Below, one piece after another: positions 1-6,370 of a stretch of DNA of 6,370 nucleotides (the first letter of the stretch is position 1; the number at the start of each line of letters is the position of its first letter). Origin of the DNA: Flavobacteriales bacterium CG_4_9_14_3_um_filter_32_8. GTDB lineage: Bacteria > Bacteroidota > Bacteroidia > Flavobacteriales_E > Vicingaceae. The notes below the pieces were generated by a model. That model did not search any database and was not told the origin of the DNA. It saw only the letters and a list, made by a program, of their open reading frames with translations. The stretch lies in assembly GCA_002790175.1 (NCBI GenBank), contig PFUQ01000017.1:3595-9964 (forward strand), read 5' to 3'. The position numbers and the translations under genes were made by a program.

Positions 1-1879
1 TTCCAACTATTCTATTTTTATTATCATAAGAACCATCACCAAATAACAAAAGATATTTAGGTAAAGCTGTTGGTGTAATTGCATTTCTTTCGTATAACAT
101 TCTTAAAAAATCTCTAACAGCAACAATATCTGGCGAACCTGAAGAATACTCGTTGTAGATTTGTTGTGGAGTAACAACTATTACACTTAAACCTTCGGTT
201 GTATGGAAATCTGCCAATTGTGCTGCTTGACTTAAAAAGTTGGGATGACTAACAATCACCATGTCTGCCTGAACAATTGCATGTAAATTTTGATTTTCTA
301 TTTTCCCAAGTCCAAAAACTTGAGTTTCATAATTTGATGTAAATGCTACAAATTCTCTTAAAGAATCCGTTGATAACGAATAACTTAAATTACTTCCAGC
401 TAAATTAAATTGTTGTTCTTTTATATTATAGGGATCTGTAATTTCCCATACTTTATTAACATTAATAGCATTACCTATATTAAAAGTAGAAACATTTCCA
501 ATTCCTACAGATGGAATATCTCTAAAAAACAATTGTTCTCCCGACATGATTAAATTTCTACGGGCATTTAATTCAAGCTCATCTAACCAACCTATCGATT
601 CAGAGGTAGGTTTATTATAGCTTATATTTATGTTAATAACATCACTTGAAGCTGTTGTTGATAAAAAACCATTTCCTAAATTAGCGAACCTATCATGATA
701 AGAAGATGTGTTAACTTGAGTTATCGGAATAGTTAAAGAACCACTTCCTGCTGTAACTAAAAACGTACTTGGTATGCTAGAGCGAGCAGCAGCTGAAAAG
801 TTGATTGAAACGGGTGTTGAAACAATGATATTAGGAAAATTAAAAACAAAATTATAACTCGTTTTAATATCAAACACTTCTCCAAACCATTGATTTCCAG
901 ATTTAATTAAATTTAGTAAGTCTTTTTCATAATAAGCATAATCGTTAAAAGAGGAAACTACTTGTGTTGGGGATGATTGTGAAGATTGAGAAACTATTCT
1001 TTTGGGAGATTCACCAGTATTACTAAATGTTAGATAATAATAAGTGGTGTCAGAATATTTATTCATCTGATGTTCATATAATGATGTAGATGTGTTATAA
1101 GTCCATGAATGTGGAGATTGTCCATAAAATAAAACATAATCTCCCGAATCAAAAGAGCCATCGGATTCACCTTGAATAAAAATTGCATTTTGTTGAATAT
1201 CATCTGCTCGAACAACTGAATTTAAAGTGGGCAACATTTTACCACCATTACCATACAATTTTAAATTAGCAGGATTTAAGTTATCAATATCTAAACCCAA
1301 CTCTTTTAAGAAGCTATAAGAAAGTTTAAAAATTCCATCTTTTAACACAGCAATTTTATACCAATCACCAGTTTCTAATACTGAGTTAGTTGTAAATGCT
1401 TTGCTATTAGAAATTGATACTTCTTTATTAGTCACTACTTCAAATTTAAAACTTATTACTCTTTGATATTTTCCAATTTTTGAATTATAAATAATAGGTG
1501 TAAAATTCAGTTCACCATAATTAATTTTTCTACTCGTTGCATTTATAAAAGTTAAATTGATTTGATTACTTATAAAATCAAACCCAGAAATACCTTTGAT
1601 TTTTTCATCTTCAATATCTTCATATTGAACTTCAATAATGTTTATTTCAACTATTTTTTCCTGATTTAAAACAATTTGTTTAGCGTAAAATCCCAAAAAA
1701 TCTTTTTTATCATCATATTTAGCATTATTAAATGATAAAAATTTTCTGGTATTTGTTTCATCTACTTTAGTTACTATATTATCATTCCATTGAATATCTT
1801 CTTCAATGATAATAGTATTAGAAATCAATGATAACGGAGCTATCAAGGCAACAATAGATATTAATTTATATAAATTCAT
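1..1879 (-). CDS. porU: Type IX secretion system sortase PorU, C25 (gingipain) family, N-terminal 626 residues, cut by window start
   Basis: PorU is the cell-surface cysteine peptidase/transpeptidase of the T9SS. It removes the C-terminal signal of secreted cargo and joins the cargo to a surface anchor. The start codon lies at 1877-1879 and the frame stays open to the left edge. A hydrophobic signal peptide spans residues 1-20 (MNLYKLISIVALIAPLSLIS). A beta-rich N-terminal region follows. The family hallmark GDWYKIAV is at 171-178, followed by an acidic IFIQGESDGSFDSGDYVLFY stretch. The C25 domain begins near residue 538 with ADMVIVSHPNF and reaches LLLFGDGSYDN at 610-620. In C25 peptidases the catalytic His and Cys lie well downstream of that motif, so they fall outside this window and activity cannot be judged. 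PorU proteins are usually about 1,150-1,300 residues, so roughly half is present. The gene is divergent from the porP/sprF-gldJ pair. In related genomes porV often sits next to porU, which would be beyond the left edge here (inference). Confidence 0.95.
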   Translation of the reverse strand, partial: MNLYKLISIVALIAPLSLISNTIIIEEDIQWNDNIVTKVDETNTRKFLSFNNAKYDDKKDFLGFYAKQIVLNQEKIVEINIIEVQYEDIEDEKIKGISGFDFISNQINLTFINATSRKINYGELNFTPIIYNSKIGKYQRVISFKFEVVTNKEVSISNSKAFTTNSVLETGDWYKIAVLKDGIFKLSYSFLKELGLDIDNLNPANLKLYGNGGKMLPTLNSVVRADDIQQNAIFIQGESDGSFDSGDYVLFYGQSPHSWTYNTSTSLYEHQMNKYSDTTYYYLTFSNTGESPKRIVSQSSQSSPTQVVSSFNDYAYYEKDLLNLIKSGNQWFGEVFDIKTSYNFVFNFPNIIVSTPVSINFSAAARSSIPSTFLVTAGSGSLTIPITQVNTSSYHDRFANLGNGFLSTTASSDVININISYNKPTSESIGWLDELELNARRNLIMSGEQLFFRDIPSVGIGNVSTFNIGNAINVNKVWEITDPYNIKEQQFNLAGSNLSYSLSTDSLREFVAFTSNYETQVFGLGKIENQNLHAIVQADMVIVSHPNFLSQAAQLADFHTTEGLSVIVVTPQQIYNEYSSGSPDIVAVRDFLRMLYERNAITPTALPKYLLLFGDGSYDNKNRIVG

Positions 1880-1921
1880 AAAACAGTTTAAACGAAATTA
1901 AGATTATTTAATGTATATTCG

Positions 1922-1951
1922 CAAATTAAATTTGATAGAGAAACGAAACAA
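1922..1951 (-). promoter_or_regulatory. Putative porU promoter (Bacteroidota -33/-7 type)
   Basis: Read on the minus strand, TTG at 1951-1949 is followed after exactly 19 bases by TTAATTTG at 1929-1922. This matches the Bacteroidota consensus TTG-N19/20-TAnnTTTG with one mismatch in the -7 element. Transcription would start near 1915, leaving a leader of about 36 bases before the porU start codon. The assignment rests on motif and spacing alone, and the region is very AT-rich. Confidence 0.42.
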
Positions 1952-1962
1952 AAAATCAATTA

Positions 1963-1997
1963 TTGTTTTCATAAGTATATCAAATTATATACATTTG
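1963..1997 (+). promoter_or_regulatory. Putative promoter for the porP/sprF-like gene
   Basis: TACATTTG at 1990-1997 matches the TAnnTTTG -7 consensus exactly. The nearest upstream TTG is at 1963-1965, giving a 24-base spacer, slightly longer than the usual 17-23 range. The predicted transcription start is near 2004, about 46 bases before the start codon at 2050. A second exact -7-like match (TAAATTTG, 1927-1934) has no TTG at a suitable distance, so I prefer the 1990 element. Confidence 0.35.
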
Positions 1998-2049
1998 AAA
2001 CTTGGTAATTGTTTTTTGCGTAAAAGCATTTTAAGATTAAAGGTAATAT

Positions 2050-3024
2050 ATGTTAAAGAAATTTTTACTTAGGACTAGTATTTTGGCTATTCTTTCGGTG
2101 GCTCTTTCAAACAATTTGTTTGCTCAGGATCCGGAATTTACGCAGTTTTATGCGAATCCGCTATATTTAAATCCTGCTTTTGCTGGAACTGCTCATTGTC
2201 CAAGAGTTTCGTTAAACTACAGAAATCAATGGCCTGGAATTAGTGGGTCATTTATTACTTCTAGCGTTTCTTACGATCAACACGTTGATGCATTATCTGG
2301 TGGAATTGGACTTTTAGTATGGAACGACAGAGCAGGAGAAGGAACTCTTAAAACAACCAATGTAAGTGGTATTTATTCTTATCAAATCCCTGTTACTCGT
2401 AGATTTTCTATTAAAGCTGGGATACAAGGAACATGGGCTCAAAAATCTGTCGATTGGAGTAAATTAACATTTGGAGATATGATTGACGCTAGAAGAGGTT
2501 TCATCTATAACACGAATGAGATACAACGAGATGAACCTGCAAATTATGTTGATTTCTCGGCAGGTATTCTTGGATTTAGCGAAAAATATTTCTTTGGTTT
2601 TGCTGTGAATCATTTAGCAGAACCAGATGAATCTGTTATTGAAGGAGCAAGTCCATTACCTCGAAAATTTACTTTTCATGCTGGTGCTGTATTACCAATA
2701 GATAGTAAAGGAGAAGTTGCTTCCTTATCACCTAATATATTAGTACAATTACAACAAGACTTTTTACAAGTCAATTTTGGAATGTATTTCTCCAAAGGAC
2801 CAATTATTGGTGGTTTATGGTATAGAGTAGGTAGTAATTCAGATTCATTTATAGCATTATTGGGATTTCAGGCAGGGATATTAAAATTTGGCTATAGCTA
2901 TGATATTACCATCTCTAAACTCTCGAATAAAACAGCTGGTTCTCACGAATTTTCAACTGGATTACAATTTGATTGTAAACCTAGAAAAAGAAGGTTTAGA
3001 ACAATAAGTTGCCCATCTTTTTAG
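2050..3024 (+). CDS. PorP/SprF-family type IX secretion system outer-membrane protein
   Basis: Full-length 324-residue member of the PorP/SprF family, whose members are outer-membrane beta-barrel proteins. PorP is required for T9SS function in Porphyromonas gingivalis. SprF is needed to export the gliding adhesin SprB in Flavobacterium johnsoniae. A signal peptide covers residues 1-25 with likely cleavage at LFA|QD. The family signature FTQFYANPLYLNPAFAGT follows at 30-47 and NYRNQWP at 57-63. The rest alternates in a beta-barrel manner through GYSYDITISKLS near 281-292 to GSHEFS near 297-302. The C terminus is basic (KPRKRRFR) and ends in CPSF, which resembles family endings; Cys309 and Cys321 flank the basic stretch. 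AAAGG at 2039-2043, six bases before the ATG, could aid initiation and supports this start. gldJ follows after 33 bases, with no terminator visible between. Bacteroidota genomes carry many paralogues, so choosing between porP and sprF needs phylogeny and I leave the symbol empty. Confidence 0.93.
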   Translation: MLKKFLLRTSILAILSVALSNNLFAQDPEFTQFYANPLYLNPAFAGTAHCPRVSLNYRNQWPGISGSFITSSVSYDQHVDALSGGIGLLVWNDRAGEGTLKTTNVSGIYSYQIPVTRRFSIKAGIQGTWAQKSVDWSKLTFGDMIDARRGFIYNTNEIQRDEPANYVDFSAGILGFSEKYFFGFAVNHLAEPDESVIEGASPLPRKFTFHAGAVLPIDSKGEVASLSPNILVQLQQDFLQVNFGMYFSKGPIIGGLWYRVGSNSDSFIALLGFQAGILKFGYSYDITISKLSNKTAGSHEFSTGLQFDCKPRKRRFRTISCPSF

Positions 3025-3037
3025 TTTATTATATTTG
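3009..3037 (+). promoter_or_regulatory. Putative gldJ promoter overlapping the end of the upstream gene
   Basis: TTG at 3009-3011, inside the last codons of the porP/sprF-like gene, is followed after 18 bases by TATATTTG at 3030-3037 and then C. This is an exact match to the Bacteroidota -7 element TAnnTTTG with near-standard spacing. Transcription would begin around 3043, giving a leader of only about 15 bases before the gldJ ATG at 3058. gldJ may therefore be transcribed both on its own and by read-through from 2050. Confidence 0.5.
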
Positions 3038-3057
3038 CATTATCAAACTCAATACTT

Positions 3058-4557
3058 ATGAAAGTACAAGGAAAAGGAATAAAATATTTGATTTTAATGC
3101 TCGTAGCAATTCCAATGCTATTTACGGCATGTAAAAAAGAACAATCAAGTGCTACAGGATGGAATTTTAACGATCCAAAAAATGGAGGATTCCAGAAAAT
3201 ACCTTATTTAGAACAAGAAACTGGACCAGGTTTAGTTTTAATTGAAGGAGGTAGATTTACTATGGGTAGAGTTGAGCAAGAAGTACATTATGATTGGAAT
3301 AATATACCAAGAACAGTAACTGTTTCTTCATTTTATATGGATGAAACTGAAGTTACTAATTTTATGTATTTAGAATACCTTTATTGGTTAGATAGGGTTT
3401 ATAGTGCTGATTATCCAGAAGTGTATAAAAAAGCTCTACCAGACACATTAGTATGGAGAAGCAAATTAGCCTACAATGAACCATATGTTGAATTCTATTT
3501 AAGACATCCAGCTTATAGGGATTACCCAGTTGTTGGAGTAAACTGGCTTCAAGCAAACGATTATTGTGCATGGAGAACAGATAGAGTGAATGAAATCATT
3601 TTAATTAGAGAAGGTTTGTTTGAACACTATCCTAATCAAATAAATGAGGATAATTTTAATACTGATGCTTACATTGTAGGTCAATACGAAAGCGGAAAAA
3701 GAGTGGACGGTATTCCTGATTTAAACCCAAATAAAGAATATAGAAATGTTACCATGGAAGACGGTATATTATTACCAGAATATAGGCTACCTACAGAAGC
3801 AGAATGGGAATATGCTGCTTATGGATTAATTGGTAATACTATAGATGAATTAATTCCAGATAGAAAACTTTACCCATGGAATGGTCATGCCATTAGAAAT
3901 TCTAATGATAAATACATCGGTCAAATTTTAGCCAACTTTAAAAGAGGTAGAGGTGATAATATGGGTGTAGCTGGAAAACTAAATGATAATGCTGATATTA
4001 CTGCACCTGTTTATTCTTATTGGCCAAATGATTATGGTTTATACAACATGGCTGGAAATGTAAGTGAATGGGTAATGGATGTTTACAGACCTTTAACTGG
4101 AGAGGATGCTGATGATTTTAGACCATTTAGAGGAAATGTTTATAAAACCAAAGCTCTTGATGAAGATGGTGCAATAATGGAAAAAGACAGTTTAGGACAT
4201 ATTATTCGAAGAGATGTAGATCCTTTAAAAGATAATTTACAAGATCGTAGAAATTACAAACAAGCAGATAACATTAATTACATGGATGGTCATTGGGAAT
4301 CTAACATTTACTATGGCGACATGACTGAAAACCCTAAATTAGGTGAAGAAGATCCTTTGAAATCGATGTATGAATTTGGTAAATCTTCGTTGATTAATGA
4401 TAAAGCTAGAGTATATAAAGGAGCTTCATGGAAAGATAGAGCATATTGGGCTGTTCCTGGTACTAGAAGGTATTTAACAGAAGATCAATCAACTCCTTAT
4501 ATAGGATTTAGATGTGCCATGACAAGAGTAGGAAGTCCTATCGGAATGGGATATTAA
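3058..4557 (+). CDS. gldJ: Gliding motility / type IX secretion lipoprotein GldJ
   Basis: GldJ is an outer-membrane lipoprotein required for gliding and for T9SS function; in F. johnsoniae it stabilises its paralogue GldK. The 499-residue product starts with a lipoprotein signal peptide ending LFTAC, so Cys25 would be lipidated, followed by KKEQ. The FGE-sulfatase-like fold runs from about residue 58 to the end: LVLIEGGRFTMG (59-70), FYMDETEVTNFMYLEYL (92-108), YPVVGVNW (156-163), YRLPTEAEWEYAAYG (242-256), GLYNMAGNVSEWVMDVYRP (327-345), RVYKGASWKDRAYW (451-464) and IGFRCAM (482-488). The segment that carries the two catalytic cysteines in true FGE enzymes has none here (458-471), so this is a structural protein. 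It is shorter than F. johnsoniae GldJ, which I recall as about 560 residues. It lies 33 bases after the PorP/SprF gene and is closed by a terminator before murF. GldK is the main alternative, but its usual partners gldLMN are absent. Confidence 0.94.
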   Translation: MKVQGKGIKYLILMLVAIPMLFTACKKEQSSATGWNFNDPKNGGFQKIPYLEQETGPGLVLIEGGRFTMGRVEQEVHYDWNNIPRTVTVSSFYMDETEVTNFMYLEYLYWLDRVYSADYPEVYKKALPDTLVWRSKLAYNEPYVEFYLRHPAYRDYPVVGVNWLQANDYCAWRTDRVNEIILIREGLFEHYPNQINEDNFNTDAYIVGQYESGKRVDGIPDLNPNKEYRNVTMEDGILLPEYRLPTEAEWEYAAYGLIGNTIDELIPDRKLYPWNGHAIRNSNDKYIGQILANFKRGRGDNMGVAGKLNDNADITAPVYSYWPNDYGLYNMAGNVSEWVMDVYRPLTGEDADDFRPFRGNVYKTKALDEDGAIMEKDSLGHIIRRDVDPLKDNLQDRRNYKQADNINYMDGHWESNIYYGDMTENPKLGEEDPLKSMYEFGKSSLINDKARVYKGASWKDRAYWAVPGTRRYLTEDQSTPYIGFRCAMTRVGSPIGMGY

Positions 4558-4581
4558 CAAAAAATAAATAAAAACTTTTTT

Positions 4582-4614
4582 AAAACCTTCAACTTATAAG
4601 TTGAAGGTTTTTTT
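4582..4614 (+). terminator. Rho-independent terminator after gldJ
   Basis: A perfect 30-base palindrome at 4582-4611 has inner arms AACCTTCAACT and AGTTGAAGGTT around a TATA loop, with flanking AAAA/TTTT that can extend the stem. It runs into seven T residues at 4608-4614. It begins 24 bases after the gldJ stop, so it should end the gldJ transcript. The last T is 11 bases before the murF start codon. On the opposite strand only a four-T run follows the stem, so termination that way would be weaker. Confidence 0.9.
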
Positions 4615-4625
4615 ATGTTTACCAC

Positions 4626-5903
4626 ATGAAAATTGAAAAACTATATAAAATCTATCAATCTTTCCCCTTTATTGTTACAGATACTCGTGAAATTAAAAAA
4701 GATTGTATTTTCTTTTCATTAAAGGGAGAAAAATTTAACGGAAATAAATTTGCAAAAGATGCAATTGAAAAAGGTGCAAAGTATGCTGTTATTGATGAAA
4801 AGGAATATCAAATTTCTAAAAACTACATTTTAGTTGTTGATGTTTTAGATACATTACAACAATTAGCCAACTATCATAGAAAGCAATTTAACATTCCAAT
4901 AATTGGAATTACAGGAACAAATGGAAAAACAACAACTAAAGAATTGATAAATGCAGTATTAAGCAAAAGTTATAAAACTTCAGCAACTACTGGAAACCTT
5001 AATAATCATATCGGAGTTCCATTAACACTACTTTCAATACCTAACGATTGTGAAATTGCTATTATAGAAATGGGTGCTTCTCATGTAGGAGAGATAGATT
5101 TTTTATGTCGAATTGCTGAACCCAACTTTGGGATTATCACTAACATAGGAACTGCTCATATAGAAGGATTTGGAAGTACTGAAGGAGTAGAAAGAACAAA
5201 AAATGAACTTTATCAATTTATTAAAGCTACTAAAGGAACTGTTTTTGTAAATAATGACGATGAAAAACTAATCAAGCTTTCTGCTAATATTGATAAATAT
5301 ACTTATGGTACTTCAAAAAGTAATTGTAATGCTAAATTAATTTCATCCACTCCGACTGTCCAATTTGAATGGAATAAAGAAATAATAATTTCCAATTTAT
5401 ATGGACGTTATAATTTTAATAACATGATGGCAGCGATTTGTATTGGTAATTATTTTAAGATTCCTTCCAACAAAATTAAAGAAGCAATAGAAAGTTATCA
5501 ACCTACCAACAATCGTTCTCAACTTATTAAAATTGATAGTAATACTATCTTTTTAGATGCCTACAACGCTAATCCAACTAGCATGAATGCGGCAATAGAT
5601 ACTTTTGCTGAAAACAACTCCAAAAATAAACTCATGCTTTTAGGCGATATGTTGGAGTTAGGAACTATTAGTCAACTTGAACATCAAAAAATTATTGATA
5701 AAGTTCAAACTTTAAAAATTAACGCATTGTTTGTCGGAAAAGAATTTAATGCTGTTCCAAAAAAATATAGTTTTACGTACCTACAAAATTATAATGAAGC
5801 AATAACTTGGTTGAAAATTGCAAAATTAGTTGATTTTCAAATCTTAATAAAAGGGTCGAGAGGAATGCAATTAGAAAAAGTGGTGGCATATTTACTGAAG
5901 TAA
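4626..5903 (+). CDS. murF: UDP-N-acetylmuramoyl-tripeptide--D-alanyl-D-alanine ligase MurF
   Basis: Cytoplasmic Mur ligase that uses ATP to add D-Ala-D-Ala to UDP-MurNAc-tripeptide, completing the pentapeptide precursor of peptidoglycan. At 425 residues it is about the usual length for Bacteroidota MurF. The N-terminal substrate domain shows TDTREIKKDCIFFSLKGEKF at 18-37. The central ATPase domain has the P-loop GTNGKTTT at 97-104, TTGNLNNHIGVPLTLL at 121-136, EMGASHVGEI at 148-157 and NIGTAHIEGFGS at 173-184. The C-terminal domain has NRSQ at 296-299, DAYNANPTSM at 311-320, LLGDMLELG at 338-346 and IKGSRGMQLEKVV at 408-420. All motifs are intact, so it should be active. The ATG at 4626 gives the normal family N terminus. 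It lies immediately after the gldJ terminator and I see no convincing promoter of its own, so it may depend on read-through. The gldJ-murF adjacency is known from other flavobacteria. Confidence 0.96.
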   Translation: MKIEKLYKIYQSFPFIVTDTREIKKDCIFFSLKGEKFNGNKFAKDAIEKGAKYAVIDEKEYQISKNYILVVDVLDTLQQLANYHRKQFNIPIIGITGTNGKTTTKELINAVLSKSYKTSATTGNLNNHIGVPLTLLSIPNDCEIAIIEMGASHVGEIDFLCRIAEPNFGIITNIGTAHIEGFGSTEGVERTKNELYQFIKATKGTVFVNNDDEKLIKLSANIDKYTYGTSKSNCNAKLISSTPTVQFEWNKEIIISNLYGRYNFNNMMAAICIGNYFKIPSNKIKEAIESYQPTNNRSQLIKIDSNTIFLDAYNANPTSMNAAIDTFAENNSKNKLMLLGDMLELGTISQLEHQKIIDKVQTLKINALFVGKEFNAVPKKYSFTYLQNYNEAITWLKIAKLVDFQILIKGSRGMQLEKVVAYLLK

Positions 5904-5954
5904 GCAACTTAACTTTTATTTTTTCGTTCAAGAAAATCAATTTAATCCGAATCC

Positions 5955-6370
5955 ATGATAAAAAACCTCATAATAACAATTGTTTCTGTTTTTTGGATTA
6001 ACAAGAATTTAATGTCACAAAATTTTTGGAACAGTAATTCTAACATTAATTATCAAGAATTAATTCAATATATAGCACAAGAACCTGATGATTTTGCAAT
6101 AATTGAATGGTTTAATTATGGTATTCTTAGAGATAGTTTGAATACTTCTTTCAGTAGTGTGATTAATGAAATGTATTTATTTCCAGATTCTGCTAAATAC
6201 CAAATTATGGATTCAAATATGAATATTAATTATAAAGATGTTTATGTTCATCATGCTGGTAATGTACTAGATATGAAATCTACTAATGTATTCTCTATCG
6301 TTCCTCAATACTCTAATCTTTCTTGGTGTCCATCTTATATTGTTGATTCTTTAGCTGTTATGTATAAATA
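5955..6370 (+). CDS. Unidentified secreted protein, N-terminal 138 residues, cut by window end
   Basis: I do not recognise this protein. The frame is open from the ATG at 5955 to the right edge, without a stop, in AT-rich codons like those of its neighbours. Residues 1-21 look like a signal peptide: a lysine near the start, a hydrophobic core (LIITIVSVFWI) and likely cleavage at LMS|QNFW, with Gln next, as often seen in this phylum. A short Asn/Ser-rich stretch follows, then a possibly helical region (about 33-75) and a segment rich in beta-forming residues (VYVHHAGNVLDM, 96-107; SIVPQYSNLSWCPSYIVDSL, 114-133). The closing YIVDSLAVMYK resembles segments I associate with Bacteroidota T9SS cargo that carry a C-terminal sorting domain, but that end of the protein is outside the window, so this is a weak inference. 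The gene starts 51 bases after murF with no terminator between, so it could be co-transcribed with it. Confidence 0.75.
   Translation, partial: MIKNLIITIVSVFWINKNLMSQNFWNSNSNINYQELIQYIAQEPDDFAIIEWFNYGILRDSLNTSFSSVINEMYLFPDSAKYQIMDSNMNINYKDVYVHHAGNVLDMKSTNVFSIVPQYSNLSWCPSYIVDSLAVMYK

Noticed and set aside
1898..2040. Direct repeat TTAAGATTA at 1898-1906 and 2031-2039 near both ends of the divergent region
   Set aside because: A nine-base match in 170 bases of very AT-rich sequence is expected by chance about as often as not, and the two copies do not sit in equivalent positions relative to the promoters.
2107..2121. Inverted repeat CAAACAA-T-TTGTTTG
   Set aside because: It encodes part of the signal peptide of the PorP/SprF protein, has a one-base centre that cannot form a loop, and has no T tract; it is coincidental.
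3362..3571. Minus-strand open frame of 69 codons inside gldJ
   Set aside because: It lies wholly opposite strongly conserved GldJ coding sequence and its translation has no recognisable features, so it is a shadow frame.
4614..4621. TATGTTTA as a -7 box for murF
   Set aside because: It differs from TAnnTTTG at the last base, the nearest TTG (4601-4603) is far too close, and the predicted start would fall at or past the ATG. It is mentioned only as one option in the murF finding and not called as a feature.
5910..5917. TAACTTTT as a promoter -7 box for the gene at 5955
   Set aside because: It lacks the final G of the consensus and no TTG is found at the right distance inside the end of murF.

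Overview
This AT-rich window (about two thirds A+T) comes from the phylum Bacteroidota, most likely the order Flavobacteriales. Three things point there: type IX secretion system (T9SS) and gliding genes, promoter-like TAnnTTTG sequences, and little use of Shine-Dalgarno sites. I cannot name a genus. No RNA genes, insertion sequences, CRISPR arrays or signs of recent transfer are visible. Base composition and codon use look uniform throughout.

Layout from left to right. (1) Bases 1-1879, minus strand: the N-terminal half of porU, the T9SS C25-family sortase. The window edge cuts it just before its catalytic residues. (2) Bases 1880-2049: a 170-base divergent intergenic region with promoter-like elements facing both ways. 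(3) Bases 2050-3024, plus strand: a PorP/SprF-family outer-membrane protein. (4) Bases 3058-4557: gldJ, a lipoprotein with a formylglycine-generating-enzyme (FGE)-like fold, preceded by what looks like its own promoter. (5) Bases 4582-4614: a strong hairpin terminator built on a perfect 30-base palindrome. (6) Bases 4626-5903: murF, a peptidoglycan-precursor ligase. (7) Bases 5955-6370: the start of a secreted protein I cannot identify, open at the window end.

How the genes fit together: PorU cleaves the C-terminal sorting signal from T9SS cargo at the outer membrane and attaches the cargo to the surface. PorP/SprF proteins are outer-membrane partners of the secretion or adhesin-export machinery. 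GldJ is an outer-membrane lipoprotein needed for stable assembly of the GldK-containing T9SS/gliding apparatus. MurF builds cell wall. The gldJ-murF and gldJ-porU neighbourhood is familiar from flavobacteria such as Flavobacterium johnsoniae. The less usual feature is a porP/sprF-type gene between porU and gldJ. I found no convincing new biological system. The points most worth following are that placement, the symmetric element in the divergent region, the catalytically dead GldJ fold and the unidentified secreted protein at the right edge.
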